DNA of 37,967 bases from a virus (IMGVR_UViG_3300046411_000115:1-37967), one strand, 5' to 3'. Positions 1 to 7,021 are shown, numbered from the stretch's first letter. The notes: generated from the letters alone by a model not told the origin. Numbers and translations: made by a program.

Positions 1-127
1 AAAAGATGAGTCAGAAAAAACAAGCAAGAAAAAGTCAAGTAAGAAAGCAGACTCAACAAAAGAGTAATACTTTTGAGTTTGGTGTTTTTGATTTAGCAGT
101 ACCACAAAGTGTAGAAGAACCACAAGA
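1..127. repeat. Contig-end overlap, left copy
   Basis: Identical base for base to 37841-37967. It holds the start of the portal gene (ATG at 6) and, read in another frame, the last codons of the small gene that begins near the right end (its stop falls at 65-67 here). A 127-nt exact end overlap equals a k-mer size commonly used by de Bruijn assemblers, so it marks a circular or circularly permuted molecule of about 37,840 nt rather than a biological terminal repeat. Confidence 0.95.
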
Positions 128-1346
128 TATATCAAGGGTACTTACTAAGTATATCCCTTTTGGTAACAACAATTTATTTCCACAATATTTAGCAGAGCTA
201 AAACGTAAGTCATCTACACATAGAAGTGTACTTGCACAAAAGACTGTATTTACAAGTGGTGCTAAGTTTGTTACAAGCAATCAAGAAATACAAGCATACA
301 TAAAAGATGTAAATGCTAACAAAGAAACTTTAAGACAAGTTTATAAGAAACTAGCTGATGACTATTACACTTTTGGAAATGCTTATGTAGAAGGTGTTTT
401 ATATGATGGTGGGGTAAACCTATACCATATAGATGCAACTACTGTTAGAATGGCTAAAAACAAGAAAGAAGTATATGTACACCCAGATTGGGCAAAGTAC
501 AATACTATGAAAGACAAAACACAGACTATACCTTTATATCCAAATGTAAAAGGTAAAAGATTTGTGATGCATTTTAAAGATTACGAACCAACATTTACTT
601 ACTATGGCTTACCTGACTATGTTGCTGCATTGGATCATATCGCAGTTGATTACGAAATCGGCAAGTGGAATCATACAAAATTCCAAAATGGTTTTCAGCC
701 ATCTGCAATCGTTGAAATCTCTGGTGACATGGGTGAAGAAGAAGCGAAAAAACTGGTTAAAGAAGCACAGAAAAAGTTTGTTGGAGAAGGAAACAATGGA
801 AAAATAATGTTTATTGTAAAGAATGGAGATACTTCACCTGCGAATGTTTCTATTATAAAAGATGACCAAGATGGTAGTTGGTTAGATTTACAAAAGATTA
901 CTGACCAAAATATTATTACTGCACATAGATGGCAACCTGCACTTGCAGGTATTGTTAGTTCTGGTAAGATGAACAACACAGGTAGTGAGATTAGAATTGC
1001 TTATGATATGGCAATGACAACTGTAATTAAAGATACTTCTGATTTAATTTTAGATGGTATAAAAGATATACTAAACAAAGAGATGGGTTTTATCTCAGAA
1101 GAATTATTAATACAATACGAGCCACCAGTATCATTTGCTACTCAGCTTGATCCTACTAAGATACTTACTATCAATGAGCAGAGAAAGATGTTAGATGAAG
1201 ATTTCCCAATGCTAGAAGAGGGTAATATGTTCTTGACAGATAGAGAGCAAATTATTGTTACAAGAGATGATGACCAAGATGGTATTGGAGATAGTGAAAG
1301 CGAATTACAAGTAACCGAAGTAGAATCAGAAAACCAAGAACAATAA
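6..1346 (+). CDS. Portal protein
   Basis: 446 residues, a usual size for a portal, the dodecameric ring at the capsid vertex through which DNA is packaged and ejected and on which the neck is built. Seen: a basic, Lys/Gln-rich N-terminus, the segment YYGLPDYVAALD near residues 199-210, typical of the portal clip/stem region of PBSX/P2-like portals, followed by a WNHTKFQNGFQPSAIVEI stretch, and a very acidic tail (about residues 419-446). The next gene begins one base after its stop. The start ATG lies inside the upstream small gene (its 3' end at 37907, equivalent to 67), a 62-nt overlap in another frame. No other in-frame ATG is nearby, so this start is preferred. Position next to the capsid gene and the adaptor-like gene supports the call. 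Confidence 0.88.
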   Translation: MSQKKQARKSQVRKQTQQKSNTFEFGVFDLAVPQSVEEPQDISRVLTKYIPFGNNNLFPQYLAELKRKSSTHRSVLAQKTVFTSGAKFVTSNQEIQAYIKDVNANKETLRQVYKKLADDYYTFGNAYVEGVLYDGGVNLYHIDATTVRMAKNKKEVYVHPDWAKYNTMKDKTQTIPLYPNVKGKRFVMHFKDYEPTFTYYGLPDYVAALDHIAVDYEIGKWNHTKFQNGFQPSAIVEISGDMGEEEAKKLVKEAQKKFVGEGNNGKIMFIVKNGDTSPANVSIIKDDQDGSWLDLQKITDQNIITAHRWQPALAGIVSSGKMNNTGSEIRIAYDMAMTTVIKDTSDLILDGIKDILNKEMGFISEELLIQYEPPVSFATQLDPTKILTINEQRKMLDEDFPMLEEGNMFLTDREQIIVTRDDDQDGIGDSESELQVTEVESENQEQ

Positions 1347-1347
1347 T

Positions 1348-1935
1348 ATGGCAAACGTAAATCAATACATACCTTTAGTAACTGCAGGAGAAGTTATCAG
1401 TAATAGTTTTACAAATGCTAATACTGATACTGCTTTAATATCTAATAATACTATACTACTTACAGAACTAGCACATTTAAAACCTGCTTTAGGTAAAAAG
1501 TTTTACGAAGAGTTAAAAACTCAGCATAATAATGGCACTTTAACCGTTGCTAATCAAACTTTAATGGATGACTTTCTTACAAGATGTCTTTGTTGGTTTG
1601 TAAGATTTGAGGTTATTAATGAGGTACAAAGCAATAGTAGTAGCATGGGTATTGTACACAATGTAGATGAGTTTGCTACTATAGTAGACCCTTCAGAGCT
1701 TAATGCATATAAGCAAGATACATATAGAAAGTCTGAGATTTATTTACAAGATATGCTAGACTATATGGAAGATTCTGACCAAAATGGTTTATATCCTACT
1801 TATGAATCTGATAGACCTGCTAGAGGTTATGCTTACAAGAATCATGGAATAATAATGTATGACAGTATTTACTCACGACCAAGAACGTACAATTACAATA
1901 GTTGGAAAGATTTCTGTCCATGCGATGATTGTTAA
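1348..1935 (+). CDS. Head-tail adaptor-like protein
   Basis: 195 residues directly after portal. The N-terminal part (MANVNQYIPLVTAGEVIS, then a helix around LAHLKPALGKKFYEEL at residues 46-61) is mostly helical, followed by a second helical stretch with WFVRFEVINEV. This architecture and position fit the small proteins (DUF6712-like in Bacteroidota phages) that form the ring under the portal and connect head to tail. The C-terminus is Tyr/Arg-rich and ends in CPCDDC, a Cys cluster that could bind metal. The family assignment is from memory of similar proteins; the role is inferred from position. Confidence 0.6.
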   Translation: MANVNQYIPLVTAGEVISNSFTNANTDTALISNNTILLTELAHLKPALGKKFYEELKTQHNNGTLTVANQTLMDDFLTRCLCWFVRFEVINEVQSNSSSMGIVHNVDEFATIVDPSELNAYKQDTYRKSEIYLQDMLDYMEDSDQNGLYPTYESDRPARGYAYKNHGIIMYDSIYSRPRTYNYNSWKDFCPCDDC

Positions 1936-1946
1936 AAAAAATAAAT

Positions 1947-2582
1947 ATGGCTGCTAACGAACACAAAAATTTAACAGATGTAAACAGACACAACCCAAAA
2001 GGTTTTGAGTCTGCTTTTAACGACACTTTATGTAGCAAGTCTACAGGTACAGGTGCAGGTAATACAGATGGTAGTTTAATATGGACAAAGAAAAATCTAA
2101 TAAAAACTGATACATTTGACATACAGGGTTATGCTACATTAGGAAATTCTAATTATCACTATGGTGCAAATATGACTGATGGTCAATCACCAAACGAATA
2201 TAACCAAGACTATGGTGCAGGAACTGTTGGACAAACAGGTTTAGACATAGGTGATTTTTTTAAAGTAAAATCATTTGTAATGCATAGTGCTTGTAATGTA
2301 AACACATTATATATGTGGGCAAATGCTACTACAGGAGCAACAATCACAGTAGCTTTATGTAAGATGACATTTGTAGCAGGAAATACTGGTGCTATTGATC
2401 CAGTATTATTAAATGAATTAACAATAACAGGACAGTCAAGTAACGATAATTTACAAGTAACTAGAAACTTAACTCCAGAAACAAGTTTAGCAGCAGGTGA
2501 TGTATTATTTGCAATGGTAAAAGCATCAACAGCAGCAACAACCTTTTTTAAGTTAGGCATACAAGTTGGCTATGACAATTAA
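1947..2582 (+). CDS. Virion fibre/decoration-like protein
   Basis: 211 residues. The frame is open upstream to a TTG at 1929, but ATG 1947 sits in the aaataaATGgc context used by neighbouring genes and is preferred. The N-terminus (NEHKNLTDVNRHNPKGFE) resembles the start of fibre or decoration proteins of Bacteroidota phages, whose first 30 residues anchor to the virion. The rest is Thr/Ala/Gly-rich with alternating hydrophobics (about residues 120-205), as in a beta-sandwich. There are no membrane segments. It lies between connector genes and the lysis-like block, so a head fibre or decoration protein is plausible; a host-range function is possible but not shown. Confidence 0.5.
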   Translation: MAANEHKNLTDVNRHNPKGFESAFNDTLCSKSTGTGAGNTDGSLIWTKKNLIKTDTFDIQGYATLGNSNYHYGANMTDGQSPNEYNQDYGAGTVGQTGLDIGDFFKVKSFVMHSACNVNTLYMWANATTGATITVALCKMTFVAGNTGAIDPVLLNELTITGQSSNDNLQVTRNLTPETSLAAGDVLFAMVKASTAATTFFKLGIQVGYDN

Positions 2583-2595
2583 TAAACAAAATAAA

Positions 2596-2751
2596 ATGAA
2601 AGATACAATTGAAGATACGATACAGGTGGGAATGGCAAATGCAGGAGCAATAGGAATATCGTTAGCATCATTTAATGAAATACTAACAACAGTTTCTTTA
2701 TTAATGGCAATAGGATTCTCAATTTATAAATTTACAAAAACAAGAAAATAA
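2596..2751 (+). CDS. Small membrane protein, holin candidate
   Basis: 51 residues from the ATG at 2596 (context caaaataaaATG). Longer reading from 2572 is possible but runs across the end of the upstream gene. A hydrophilic, acidic N-terminus (MKDTIEDTIQVG) is followed by a hydrophobic stretch, about residues 14-45 (ISLASFNEILTTVSLLMAIG), and a basic KFTKTRK end. One membrane helix with a charged C-terminal tail is the simplest holin layout. The M15-type endolysin gene lies about 570 nt downstream, which fits a lysis role, but two other small membrane proteins nearby compete for it. Confidence 0.5.
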   Translation: MKDTIEDTIQVGMANAGAIGISLASFNEILTTVSLLMAIGFSIYKFTKTRK

Positions 2752-2752
2752 T

Positions 2753-3196
2753 ATGGCAAGTACAGTAACAGCAGCAAACTTAACAGTAACTATAGTAGAA
2801 TCATACACTTTGAATGGTGTGGCATATGGTAATACTGTAGAGAAAACATTTACATCTAAAGGACAAGTAGATCAAAGAATAATGAATGTGGCTACTTCTG
2901 AAAAGACTTTATTTAATTGGGATGCAGCAGATGATGCAGGTACAGGGGTTGCTGCAAATTATGCTTACTTTAGAGTTACTAACTTAGATGATACTAACTT
3001 TATTACACTAAGAGTTTATAATGGTGCAGATAGTTTTTGGTATAAACTTGCAGCAGGTGAGAGCATGATGTTAATGAATAACGAAATGGATGCTATTACA
3101 GGCACAACTTTTGGAGCTTTAGCTGATATTACTTTAGTTGCAGCAAAATCAGATACAGCAGCTTGTGATGTAGAATTTATTGCAGTAACAGCTTAG
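2753..3196 (+). CDS. Probable virion structural protein
   Basis: 147 residues, start context aataatATGGC. The protein has almost no charge clusters, is rich in Thr, Ala and Val, and alternates polar and hydrophobic residues through to residue 147, suggesting an all-beta fold. It begins MASTVTAANLTVTIVESYTL and carries a W-Y-K-L-A-A-G-E-S motif near residues 98-107, typical of small cupin-like or jelly-roll appendage proteins that list a bound property then a turn. It shares its general character with the 15947-16234 protein. No family was recognised. The neighbourhood suggests a minor virion protein, possibly capsid decoration. Confidence 0.45.
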   Translation: MASTVTAANLTVTIVESYTLNGVAYGNTVEKTFTSKGQVDQRIMNVATSEKTLFNWDAADDAGTGVAANYAYFRVTNLDDTNFITLRVYNGADSFWYKLAAGESMMLMNNEMDAITGTTFGALADITLVAAKSDTAACDVEFIAVTA

Positions 3197-3197
3197 T

Positions 3198-3320
3198 ATG
3201 GCTAAAATAGTTTTTACTTTTAGAAAGACTAAGACTAAGAAACGTAAAGGAGTACATTCTAAAAATTCTAGTAAAAGTCAGAATGGTTATAAGAAACCAA
3301 AAAGAGGACAAGGTAAATAA
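3198..3320 (+). CDS. Tiny very basic protein, KRKGVHSK type
   Basis: 40 residues. About a third of the residues are Lys or Arg, spread over the whole length (TKKRKGVHSKNSSKSQ, then YKKPKRGQGK). Starts two bases after the previous stop, and its TAA overlaps the next gene's ATG as TAATG, so translation is probably coupled to the endolysin. Small Lys-rich proteins ending in YRGQG/KRGQGK are common in genomes of flavobacterial phages in the same place, but I know of no established function. Nucleic-acid or envelope binding is a guess from charge only. Confidence 0.6.
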   Translation: MAKIVFTFRKTKTKKRKGVHSKNSSKSQNGYKKPKRGQGK

Positions 3321-3679
3321 TGACATTTAGCTACTTTAAAAAAAGTGAGTTTACTTGTAAGTGTGGTTGTAAGACTAACATGATGAACTTAGATTTTATA
3401 GAAGATTTAGATAGAGCTAGGTCTTTTAGTAATATTAAATATAAAATAACATCAGGGTACAGGTGTCCAAATCACCCCCTGTCAATAAAAAATCCTTCCA
3501 GTTCACATATAAAAGGAATTGCTTGTGATATAGAATGTAAAGATAGTTATCAAAGAGCATTGATTGTAAGTGGACTAGCAGAAGCAGGATTTGTAAGAAT
3601 TGGTTTGAGTAAAGAAGGTGGATTCATTCATGTAGATTCAGATCAAGATAAGGTTCAGCCAGTTATCTGGTTGTATTAA
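3320..3679 (+). CDS. Endolysin, peptidase M15 family
   Basis: 119 residues, the length of a bare M15A/M15_3 catalytic domain. These zinc peptidases cleave peptide cross-links in peptidoglycan, so this is the likely lysis enzyme. Zinc-site residues are visible: SSSHIKGIACDIE (about 61-73; the H and the D of the SxHxxGxAxD motif) and GFIHVD (about 101-106; the second H). ITSGYRCPNHP upstream matches the family's substrate-side region. The N-terminal CKCGC at 13-17 is typical of the phage group. No signal peptide, so a holin is needed for export. Start ATG overlaps the preceding stop (TAATG). Confidence 0.88.
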   Translation: MTFSYFKKSEFTCKCGCKTNMMNLDFIEDLDRARSFSNIKYKITSGYRCPNHPLSIKNPSSSHIKGIACDIECKDSYQRALIVSGLAEAGFVRIGLSKEGGFIHVDSDQDKVQPVIWLY

Positions 3680-3702
3680 TTAATAATTAAAATAAATAAA
3701 TT

Positions 3703-3876
3703 ATGGAAATGTTAAAAAAAATGTTTGACTCAAAAAAGTTTTGGTATGCAGTATCTGCAGTATTATGTCCGTTTGCAGCAGCAAAGCTAGGTCTATCAGA
3801 AGCAGAAGTAGAGAAAGTTTACTATGCGATACTTACTTTAATTCTAGGTCAGGGAATTGCTGACATTAAGAAATAA
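3703..3876 (+). CDS. Small membrane-associated protein of lysis block
   Basis: 57 residues, ATG preceded by aaataaataaatt. A basic amphipathic N-terminus (MEMLKKMFDSKKFWYAVSAV) leads to a hydrophobic segment (about 14-27), a short acidic helix (SEAEVEKV) and a second hydrophobic segment, AILTLILGQGIADI (about 42-55). Proteins with DSKKFWY...AEV...QGIAD are frequent beside lysis genes in flavobacterial phages. Its TAA overlaps the ATG of the next gene (TAATG). It could be a holin subunit or antiholin; the sequence alone does not decide. Confidence 0.6.
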   Translation: MEMLKKMFDSKKFWYAVSAVLCPFAAAKLGLSEAEVEKVYYAILTLILGQGIADIKK

Positions 3877-4160
3877 TGAGTAAAATAGTAGATATGATTA
3901 CTGGTAGCTTGGTTAAACAAGCTATAAGTCCAATTACTGAAATTGTTAAGTCAGTTTTAGAATTGTTTAAAGACACTAAGGGTAAGTATTCTTCTAAGAG
4001 AACAATAAGTGGGGTGTTAGTTATAGCTGCTAGTGCAGATATATCGTTAAATGGCATCACATATATGAATTTGGGTTTAAGTTTTTTAGCTGTCTTACCA
4101 TTACTGTTTTCAGTATTTGAAAAAAATTGTGAAAAGTGTAATTGTAATCTAAAAAAATAG
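3876..4160 (+). CDS. Two-helix membrane protein, holin candidate
   Basis: 94 residues. The N-terminal half is an amphipathic helix region (about 1-35, ITEIVKSVLELFKD) ending in a basic patch KGKYSSKR. Two hydrophobic stretches follow, about 43-58 (ISGVLVIAASADIS) and 62-82 (YMNLGLSFLAVLPLLFSVF), and the tail is Cys/Lys-rich (CEKCNCNLKK). Two helices with a charged C-terminus and a place after the endolysin fit a class II holin. It is the last gene before a strong promoter and a terminator-like hairpin, so it closes the structural/lysis transcript. Confidence 0.6.
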   Translation: MSKIVDMITGSLVKQAISPITEIVKSVLELFKDTKGKYSSKRTISGVLVIAASADISLNGITYMNLGLSFLAVLPLLFSVFEKNCEKCNCNLKK

Positions 4161-4169
4161 TTACATTTG
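4142..4169 (+). promoter_or_regulatory. Bacteroidota-type promoter
   Basis: TTG at 4142-4144, 17 nt, then TACATTTG at 4162-4169: a full match to the -33 TTG / -7 TAnnTTTG consensus of Bacteroidota. It fires into the structured region 4169-4256 and towards the replication block. Confidence 0.65.
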
Positions 4170-4256
4170 TGCTTCTATCAACCTTTCTGGTTGGATAATT
4201 GTTTTTAGTTTCAAGAGTGGGGTGTTAATAACATCCCATTTTTGTTTTAGAAGCAC
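4169..4256 (+). ncRNA. Structured RNA candidate, three-way junction
   Basis: A perfect 9-bp closing stem pairs GTGCTTCTA (4169-4177) with TAGAAGCAC (4248-4256). Inside are a 6-bp hairpin (4178-4183 with 4189-4194, loop of 5) and an 11-bp hairpin (4216-4226 with 4230-4240, loop AAT, two G-T wobbles). The long hairpin is followed by a T-rich run, so it can also act as a terminator for the upstream lysis operon or end a ~70-nt RNA from the 4162 promoter. If transcription starts near 4173, half of the outer stem is absent from that RNA but present in read-through transcripts. Not matched to any known RNA family. Confidence 0.5.
4216..4248 (+). terminator. Terminator-like hairpin after lysis block
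   Basis: 11-bp stem (4216-4226/4230-4240) with a 3-nt loop followed by TTTGTTTT. Lies between the holin candidate and the replication block; also part of the RNA candidate 4169-4256. Confidence 0.5.
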
Positions 4257-4263
4257 CTAATAA

Positions 4264-4282
4264 TTTGCTTACATTTAGCAAA
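4264..4282. promoter_or_regulatory. Operator-like inverted repeat over a -7 box
   Basis: TTTGCT (4264-4269) and AGCAAA (4277-4282) form a perfect 6-bp inverted repeat separated by 7 nt. The spacer holds TACATTT(A), a near match to the -7 consensus (4270-4277), 21 nt before the ATG at 4299. A protein bound here would cover the promoter of the metallophosphoesterase gene. Confidence 0.4.
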
Positions 4283-4298
4283 ACTAAAAATCAAAAAC

Positions 4299-5390
4299 AT
4301 GACAAAATTAAAAGGTAAAAGATTAAGACTTTCTGCTGAAGAAGTAGAATTAATAAATGAATCTAGGGGTACAGACTTAGAAAATATAAATGGCAATACA
4401 GCTTTAGAGCTACATTTAAAAGAACGAGGTATAAACAGAGATGATGTTGTTAGTGTTAAGCATTGGCAAAACATGGGTGGAGAACTTAGATTCTCTATAG
4501 TTACAAAACAAGAGTATGGTTTAGATGAAGAGCAAATATTAGATAAAATAAAAAGTCTAATAGAGGATTACTCACCAACATACAAAAAAATAGATAGAGA
4601 TTTTGAAAACGATCACTTACTTGTTATTAATCCTGCCGACATACATATTGGCAAATATGCTAAAGAATTAGAAACAGGTAATGGATATGACTGTGAAACT
4701 GCTGTAGAGAGGGTTTTAGAGGGCATACAAGGACTTTTAGAGAAGTCTGCAGGTTTTGGTATAGAAAAGGTATTATTTTGCATAGGAAACGATATTTTAC
4801 ATATTGATAATGTGTACAACCAAACTACTGCAGGTACAAGACAAGATGTAGATGGTAAATGGTGGGAGCATTTTGAGGTTGCTCTTATGTTATATGTAAA
4901 ATGTATAGAGATGCTAAGACATATTGCACCAGTAGATGTATTACACAGTATGAGTAATCACGATTATCAATCAGGTTTTCACTTAGCCCATGCTTTAAAG
5001 AGTTGGTTTAGAAAAGATGATGATGTAGATTTTGATATTAGTGTAGCTCATAGAAAATACTACCAGTATGGTAGTAATCTAATTGGTTTAGAGCATGGTG
5101 ATGGTGCTAAGATGGTTAATCTACCTCTGCTTATGGCACAAGAAAGACCTAAGATGTGGGCAGAAACTAAGTATAGGTATTTTTACTTACATCATTTGCA
5201 TCACAAAGTAAAACACAAGTGGTTAGATGCTAAAGATTACGTTGGTGTTACTGTAGAATATCTAAGAAGTCCATCAGGCACAGACAGTTGGCATAGTCGT
5301 AAAGGTTTTACTGGTGTTCCTAAAGCTGTAGAGGGCTTTTTACATGAGAAGAATAGTGGTCAAGTAGCAAGAATCACACATTATTTTTAA
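4299..5390 (+). CDS. Calcineurin-like metallophosphoesterase
   Basis: 363 residues. Metal-ligand motifs of the metallophosphoesterase superfamily occur in order: ADIHIGK (about 112-118, the DxH block), GNDILH (about 162-167, GDxxx variant), SNHD (about 218-221, GNHD variant), LEHGD (about 263-267) and HHLHH (about 298-302, GHxH-like). The family includes nucleases and phosphodiesterases; as the first gene of the replication block it may process DNA ends, in the manner of SbcD/Mre11-like enzymes, but that is inferred. The N-terminal 100 residues (KRLRLSAEEVELI) look like a helical DNA-binding or tethering domain. Preceded by an inverted repeat over a -7 box. Confidence 0.82.
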   Translation: MTKLKGKRLRLSAEEVELINESRGTDLENINGNTALELHLKERGINRDDVVSVKHWQNMGGELRFSIVTKQEYGLDEEQILDKIKSLIEDYSPTYKKIDRDFENDHLLVINPADIHIGKYAKELETGNGYDCETAVERVLEGIQGLLEKSAGFGIEKVLFCIGNDILHIDNVYNQTTAGTRQDVDGKWWEHFEVALMLYVKCIEMLRHIAPVDVLHSMSNHDYQSGFHLAHALKSWFRKDDDVDFDISVAHRKYYQYGSNLIGLEHGDGAKMVNLPLLMAQERPKMWAETKYRYFYLHHLHHKVKHKWLDAKDYVGVTVEYLRSPSGTDSWHSRKGFTGVPKAVEGFLHEKNSGQVARITHYF

Positions 5391-5407
5391 AATATTGTTA
5401 AAAAAGT

Positions 5408-5437
5408 TTGGTAGTCTAATTCAATTTTATAATTTTG
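5408..5437 (+). promoter_or_regulatory. Bacteroidota-type promoter
   Basis: TTG at 5408-5410, 19 nt, then TAATTTTG at 5430-5437, 26 nt before the ATG at 5464. Matches the Bacteroidota consensus; likely drives the replication genes from 5464 on. Confidence 0.65.
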
Positions 5438-5463
5438 CTTATTATTAACTAAAAATAAATATA

Positions 5464-5913
5464 ATGAGTAGAAATAAAACAAACAATACAGAAAATAAAG
5501 AACCACAAATTAAAGAAACTAGAAAGGAAGCACTAACAAGACTATTTTTAGAGAATGGTTTAGTAAAAGAAGATGTGCATAAAGACCCAAGAGGTTTCGT
5601 TATTATAACAAGATCAGGCATAGATAAAATTGTAAGCAAACAAGGTATTACTGTTGCATACGAACCTTTATTGTTAGAATTAAAGAAAGACAATATTAAT
5701 GTTGTTATTAGAGCTGCTGCATCAATGCAAAGCAAAAATAATAAACCAATTAACATGATGTCTTTTGGTGAAGCATCTGATAATAATTTAATGGGTGGTG
5801 CAAAAAAGTTTCCTGTTGCTATGGCAGAAAAGAGAGCTATGAGTCGTGTTGTCCTTAAGATAGCAGGGTTCTATGAGCAAGGTGCTTTTGGTCAAGATGA
5901 GATGGTAGATTAG
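5464..5913 (+). CDS. Putative single-strand annealing/recombination protein
   Basis: 149 residues. After a charged leader (1-40), a compact domain includes RGFVIITRSGIDKI (about 43-56) and IAYEP-like TVAYEP. It ends with FPVAMAEKRAMSRVVLKIAG (about 116-135) and an acidic FGQDEMVD. The GEAS...FPVAMAEKRA.SR..LK.AG pattern is shared with small phage proteins often listed as Erf/Rad52-like or ssDNA-binding, and the acidic end recalls proteins that contact SSB or the replisome. It sits between the metallophosphoesterase (possible nuclease) and the replication genes, which suits an exonuclease-annealing pair. No catalytic motif is expected for this class, so the call is tentative. Confidence 0.45.
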   Translation: MSRNKTNNTENKEPQIKETRKEALTRLFLENGLVKEDVHKDPRGFVIITRSGIDKIVSKQGITVAYEPLLLELKKDNINVVIRAAASMQSKNNKPINMMSFGEASDNNLMGGAKKFPVAMAEKRAMSRVVLKIAGFYEQGAFGQDEMVD

Positions 5914-5919
5914 TCAGTA

Positions 5920-6081
5920 ATGGAAAGTGAACACACAGGGATTCCTGCAGTAGACAGAGTTATAGCAACAATCTTAGAAGAAAAGAAAGAAGAAGAAGTT
6001 GAATATACTTGTTGTGGAGATGAAGTCGTTGGTTGGGTAGAGGACTATAGAATATGTCCAACCTGTAAAGAACACATATAA
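5920..6081 (+). CDS. Small zinc-ribbon-like protein
   Basis: 53 residues, ATG six bases after the previous stop. An acidic helix (IATILEEKKEEEVE) leads into TCCGDEV, then ICPTCKEHI: a Cys-Cys pair and a CxxC knuckle about 15 residues apart, the layout of a short zinc ribbon. No partner or enzyme domain. The following gene starts two bases after its stop with GTG, so the three genes are probably co-translated. Confidence 0.55.
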   Translation: MESEHTGIPAVDRVIATILEEKKEEEVEYTCCGDEVVGWVEDYRICPTCKEHI

Positions 6082-6082
6082 A

Positions 6083-6349
6083 GTGAACGATGATTGGTTA
6101 GATGAGGTTCTTGATGGTAAGCCATCTGAGATAACATTATTTCAAATGGCTACCATTGAAACCAGATTACATAGGTCTGCAATACCTTTAGAAGAACAGT
6201 CGTATATTATAAATAATTTAGCAAACTTTACAGAACAAGAAGCTGATGAGATTATTTTAGATATATTACAAAACCAAGTACCATCAGACCCTAAAGACCA
6301 ATACAAATTAATGGCTAGAAACGGAATGTTTGATGACAAAGAAATATAA
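6083..6349 (+). CDS. Small acidic helical protein, unknown
   Basis: 88 residues with a GTG start at 6083 placed right after the preceding stop; the only ATG close by is in another frame and closes at once. The product is strongly acidic and helical (LHRSAIPLEEQSYIINNLAN, EQEADEIILDILQNQ), with no Cys and no membrane segment. Its 3' end overlaps the next gene by 17 nt. Acidic helical proteins of this size near replication genes can be regulators or inhibitors of host proteins, but nothing here identifies it. Confidence 0.6.
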   Translation: MNDDWLDEVLDGKPSEITLFQMATIETRLHRSAIPLEEQSYIINNLANFTEQEADEIILDILQNQVPSDPKDQYKLMARNGMFDDKEI

Positions 6350-6575
6350 ATTTTCACATATTAGGGAAGCTCATAATGAATTTGAAGCATTTTTAAGAAT
6401 TAAAGGAATGTCTACAAGACAGTTTTCTTTTTTACTTGATGTAAGTGAGGTAACTGCCAGAAAATATATACTTGACACAACAATGCTCAGATACTATCAC
6501 ATGAGTATAATTGCATTACATTTTAATATGACTGTAAAAGATGTAATAGATATAATTGAATACGATTTAAAATAA
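6333..6575 (+). CDS. Small helix-turn-helix DNA-binding protein
   Basis: 80 residues from ATG 6333, overlapping the previous gene by 17 nt. The region MSTRQFSFLLDVSEVTARKY (about 26-45) has the spacing of a helix-turn-helix, with the recognition helix starting at SEVTARKYI, and is followed by YHMSIIALHFNM-TVKDVIDII, a second helical pair. The size and single domain fit a Cro-like or small regulatory protein. With no integrase in the genome, it is more likely an early gene regulator than a lysogeny repressor. The inverted repeat at 4264-4282 would be a candidate target. Confidence 0.6.
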   Translation: MTKKYKFSHIREAHNEFEAFLRIKGMSTRQFSFLLDVSEVTARKYILDTTMLRYYHMSIIALHFNMTVKDVIDIIEYDLK

Positions 6576-6580
6576 TAAAT

Positions 6581-7021
6581 ATGAAAGAAGAAAACAAAAC
6601 AAAATTAAAATTTAGTCATTACTTTCATGAAGTAATAATTAAAGAATTAGTAAAGAAATTTAATGTTGCCGAAGATGAAATATTTTTAGGATCAAGAAGG
6701 AAAAACTTTATACAAGCTAAACGTATGTATATTTTTGTTCTTAAAACAATATTTGATTTAACACTACATGAGATTGGAGATATAACAAATCTGCATCATG
6801 CATCTGTACTGTATCACTACAGACAAGTAGAATTTTACCAAAAAATCTATGTTCTTGACTCAGAACTGTATAAGAAAATTTTAAGTAGAATAGAAAGTGT
6901 AACCTTAGATGAAAAGATTGATGCTCTGGAAAAACAAAACAGAGTAAACAATTTAGAATTAACCAAATTATATAACCTAAAAAAACGTAGAAATGACAAA
7001 AGAGAAAAATTATTTGCCTAG
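6581..7021 (+). CDS. DnaA domain IV-like DNA-binding protein
   Basis: 146 residues. Residues 28-83 follow the DnaA C-terminal (domain IV) pattern: NVAEDEIFLGSRRK (cf. V..ei...sR), a basic helix with AKRMYIFVLKTIFDL, then LHEIGDITN and LHHASVLYHYRQV, corresponding to the DnaA signature (IG..F..RDHTTVLHA..KI) that reads the DnaA box. No AAA+ ATPase domain is present, so this is the DNA-binding half only, joined to a C-terminal coiled coil (about 105-146, KIDALEKQNRVNNLELTKL). It may mark an origin for the DnaC-like loader encoded at 7964, or compete with host DnaA. TTTTCCACA sites exist at 15916-15924 and 34803-34811. Confidence 0.72.
   Translation: MKEENKTKLKFSHYFHEVIIKELVKKFNVAEDEIFLGSRRKNFIQAKRMYIFVLKTIFDLTLHEIGDITNLHHASVLYHYRQVEFYQKIYVLDSELYKKILSRIESVTLDEKIDALEKQNRVNNLELTKLYNLKKRRNDKREKLFA

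Noticed and set aside
2210-2560. 116-codon minus-strand ORF
   Set aside because: Lies entirely opposite the fibre-like gene, with no upstream signals; treated as a shadow.
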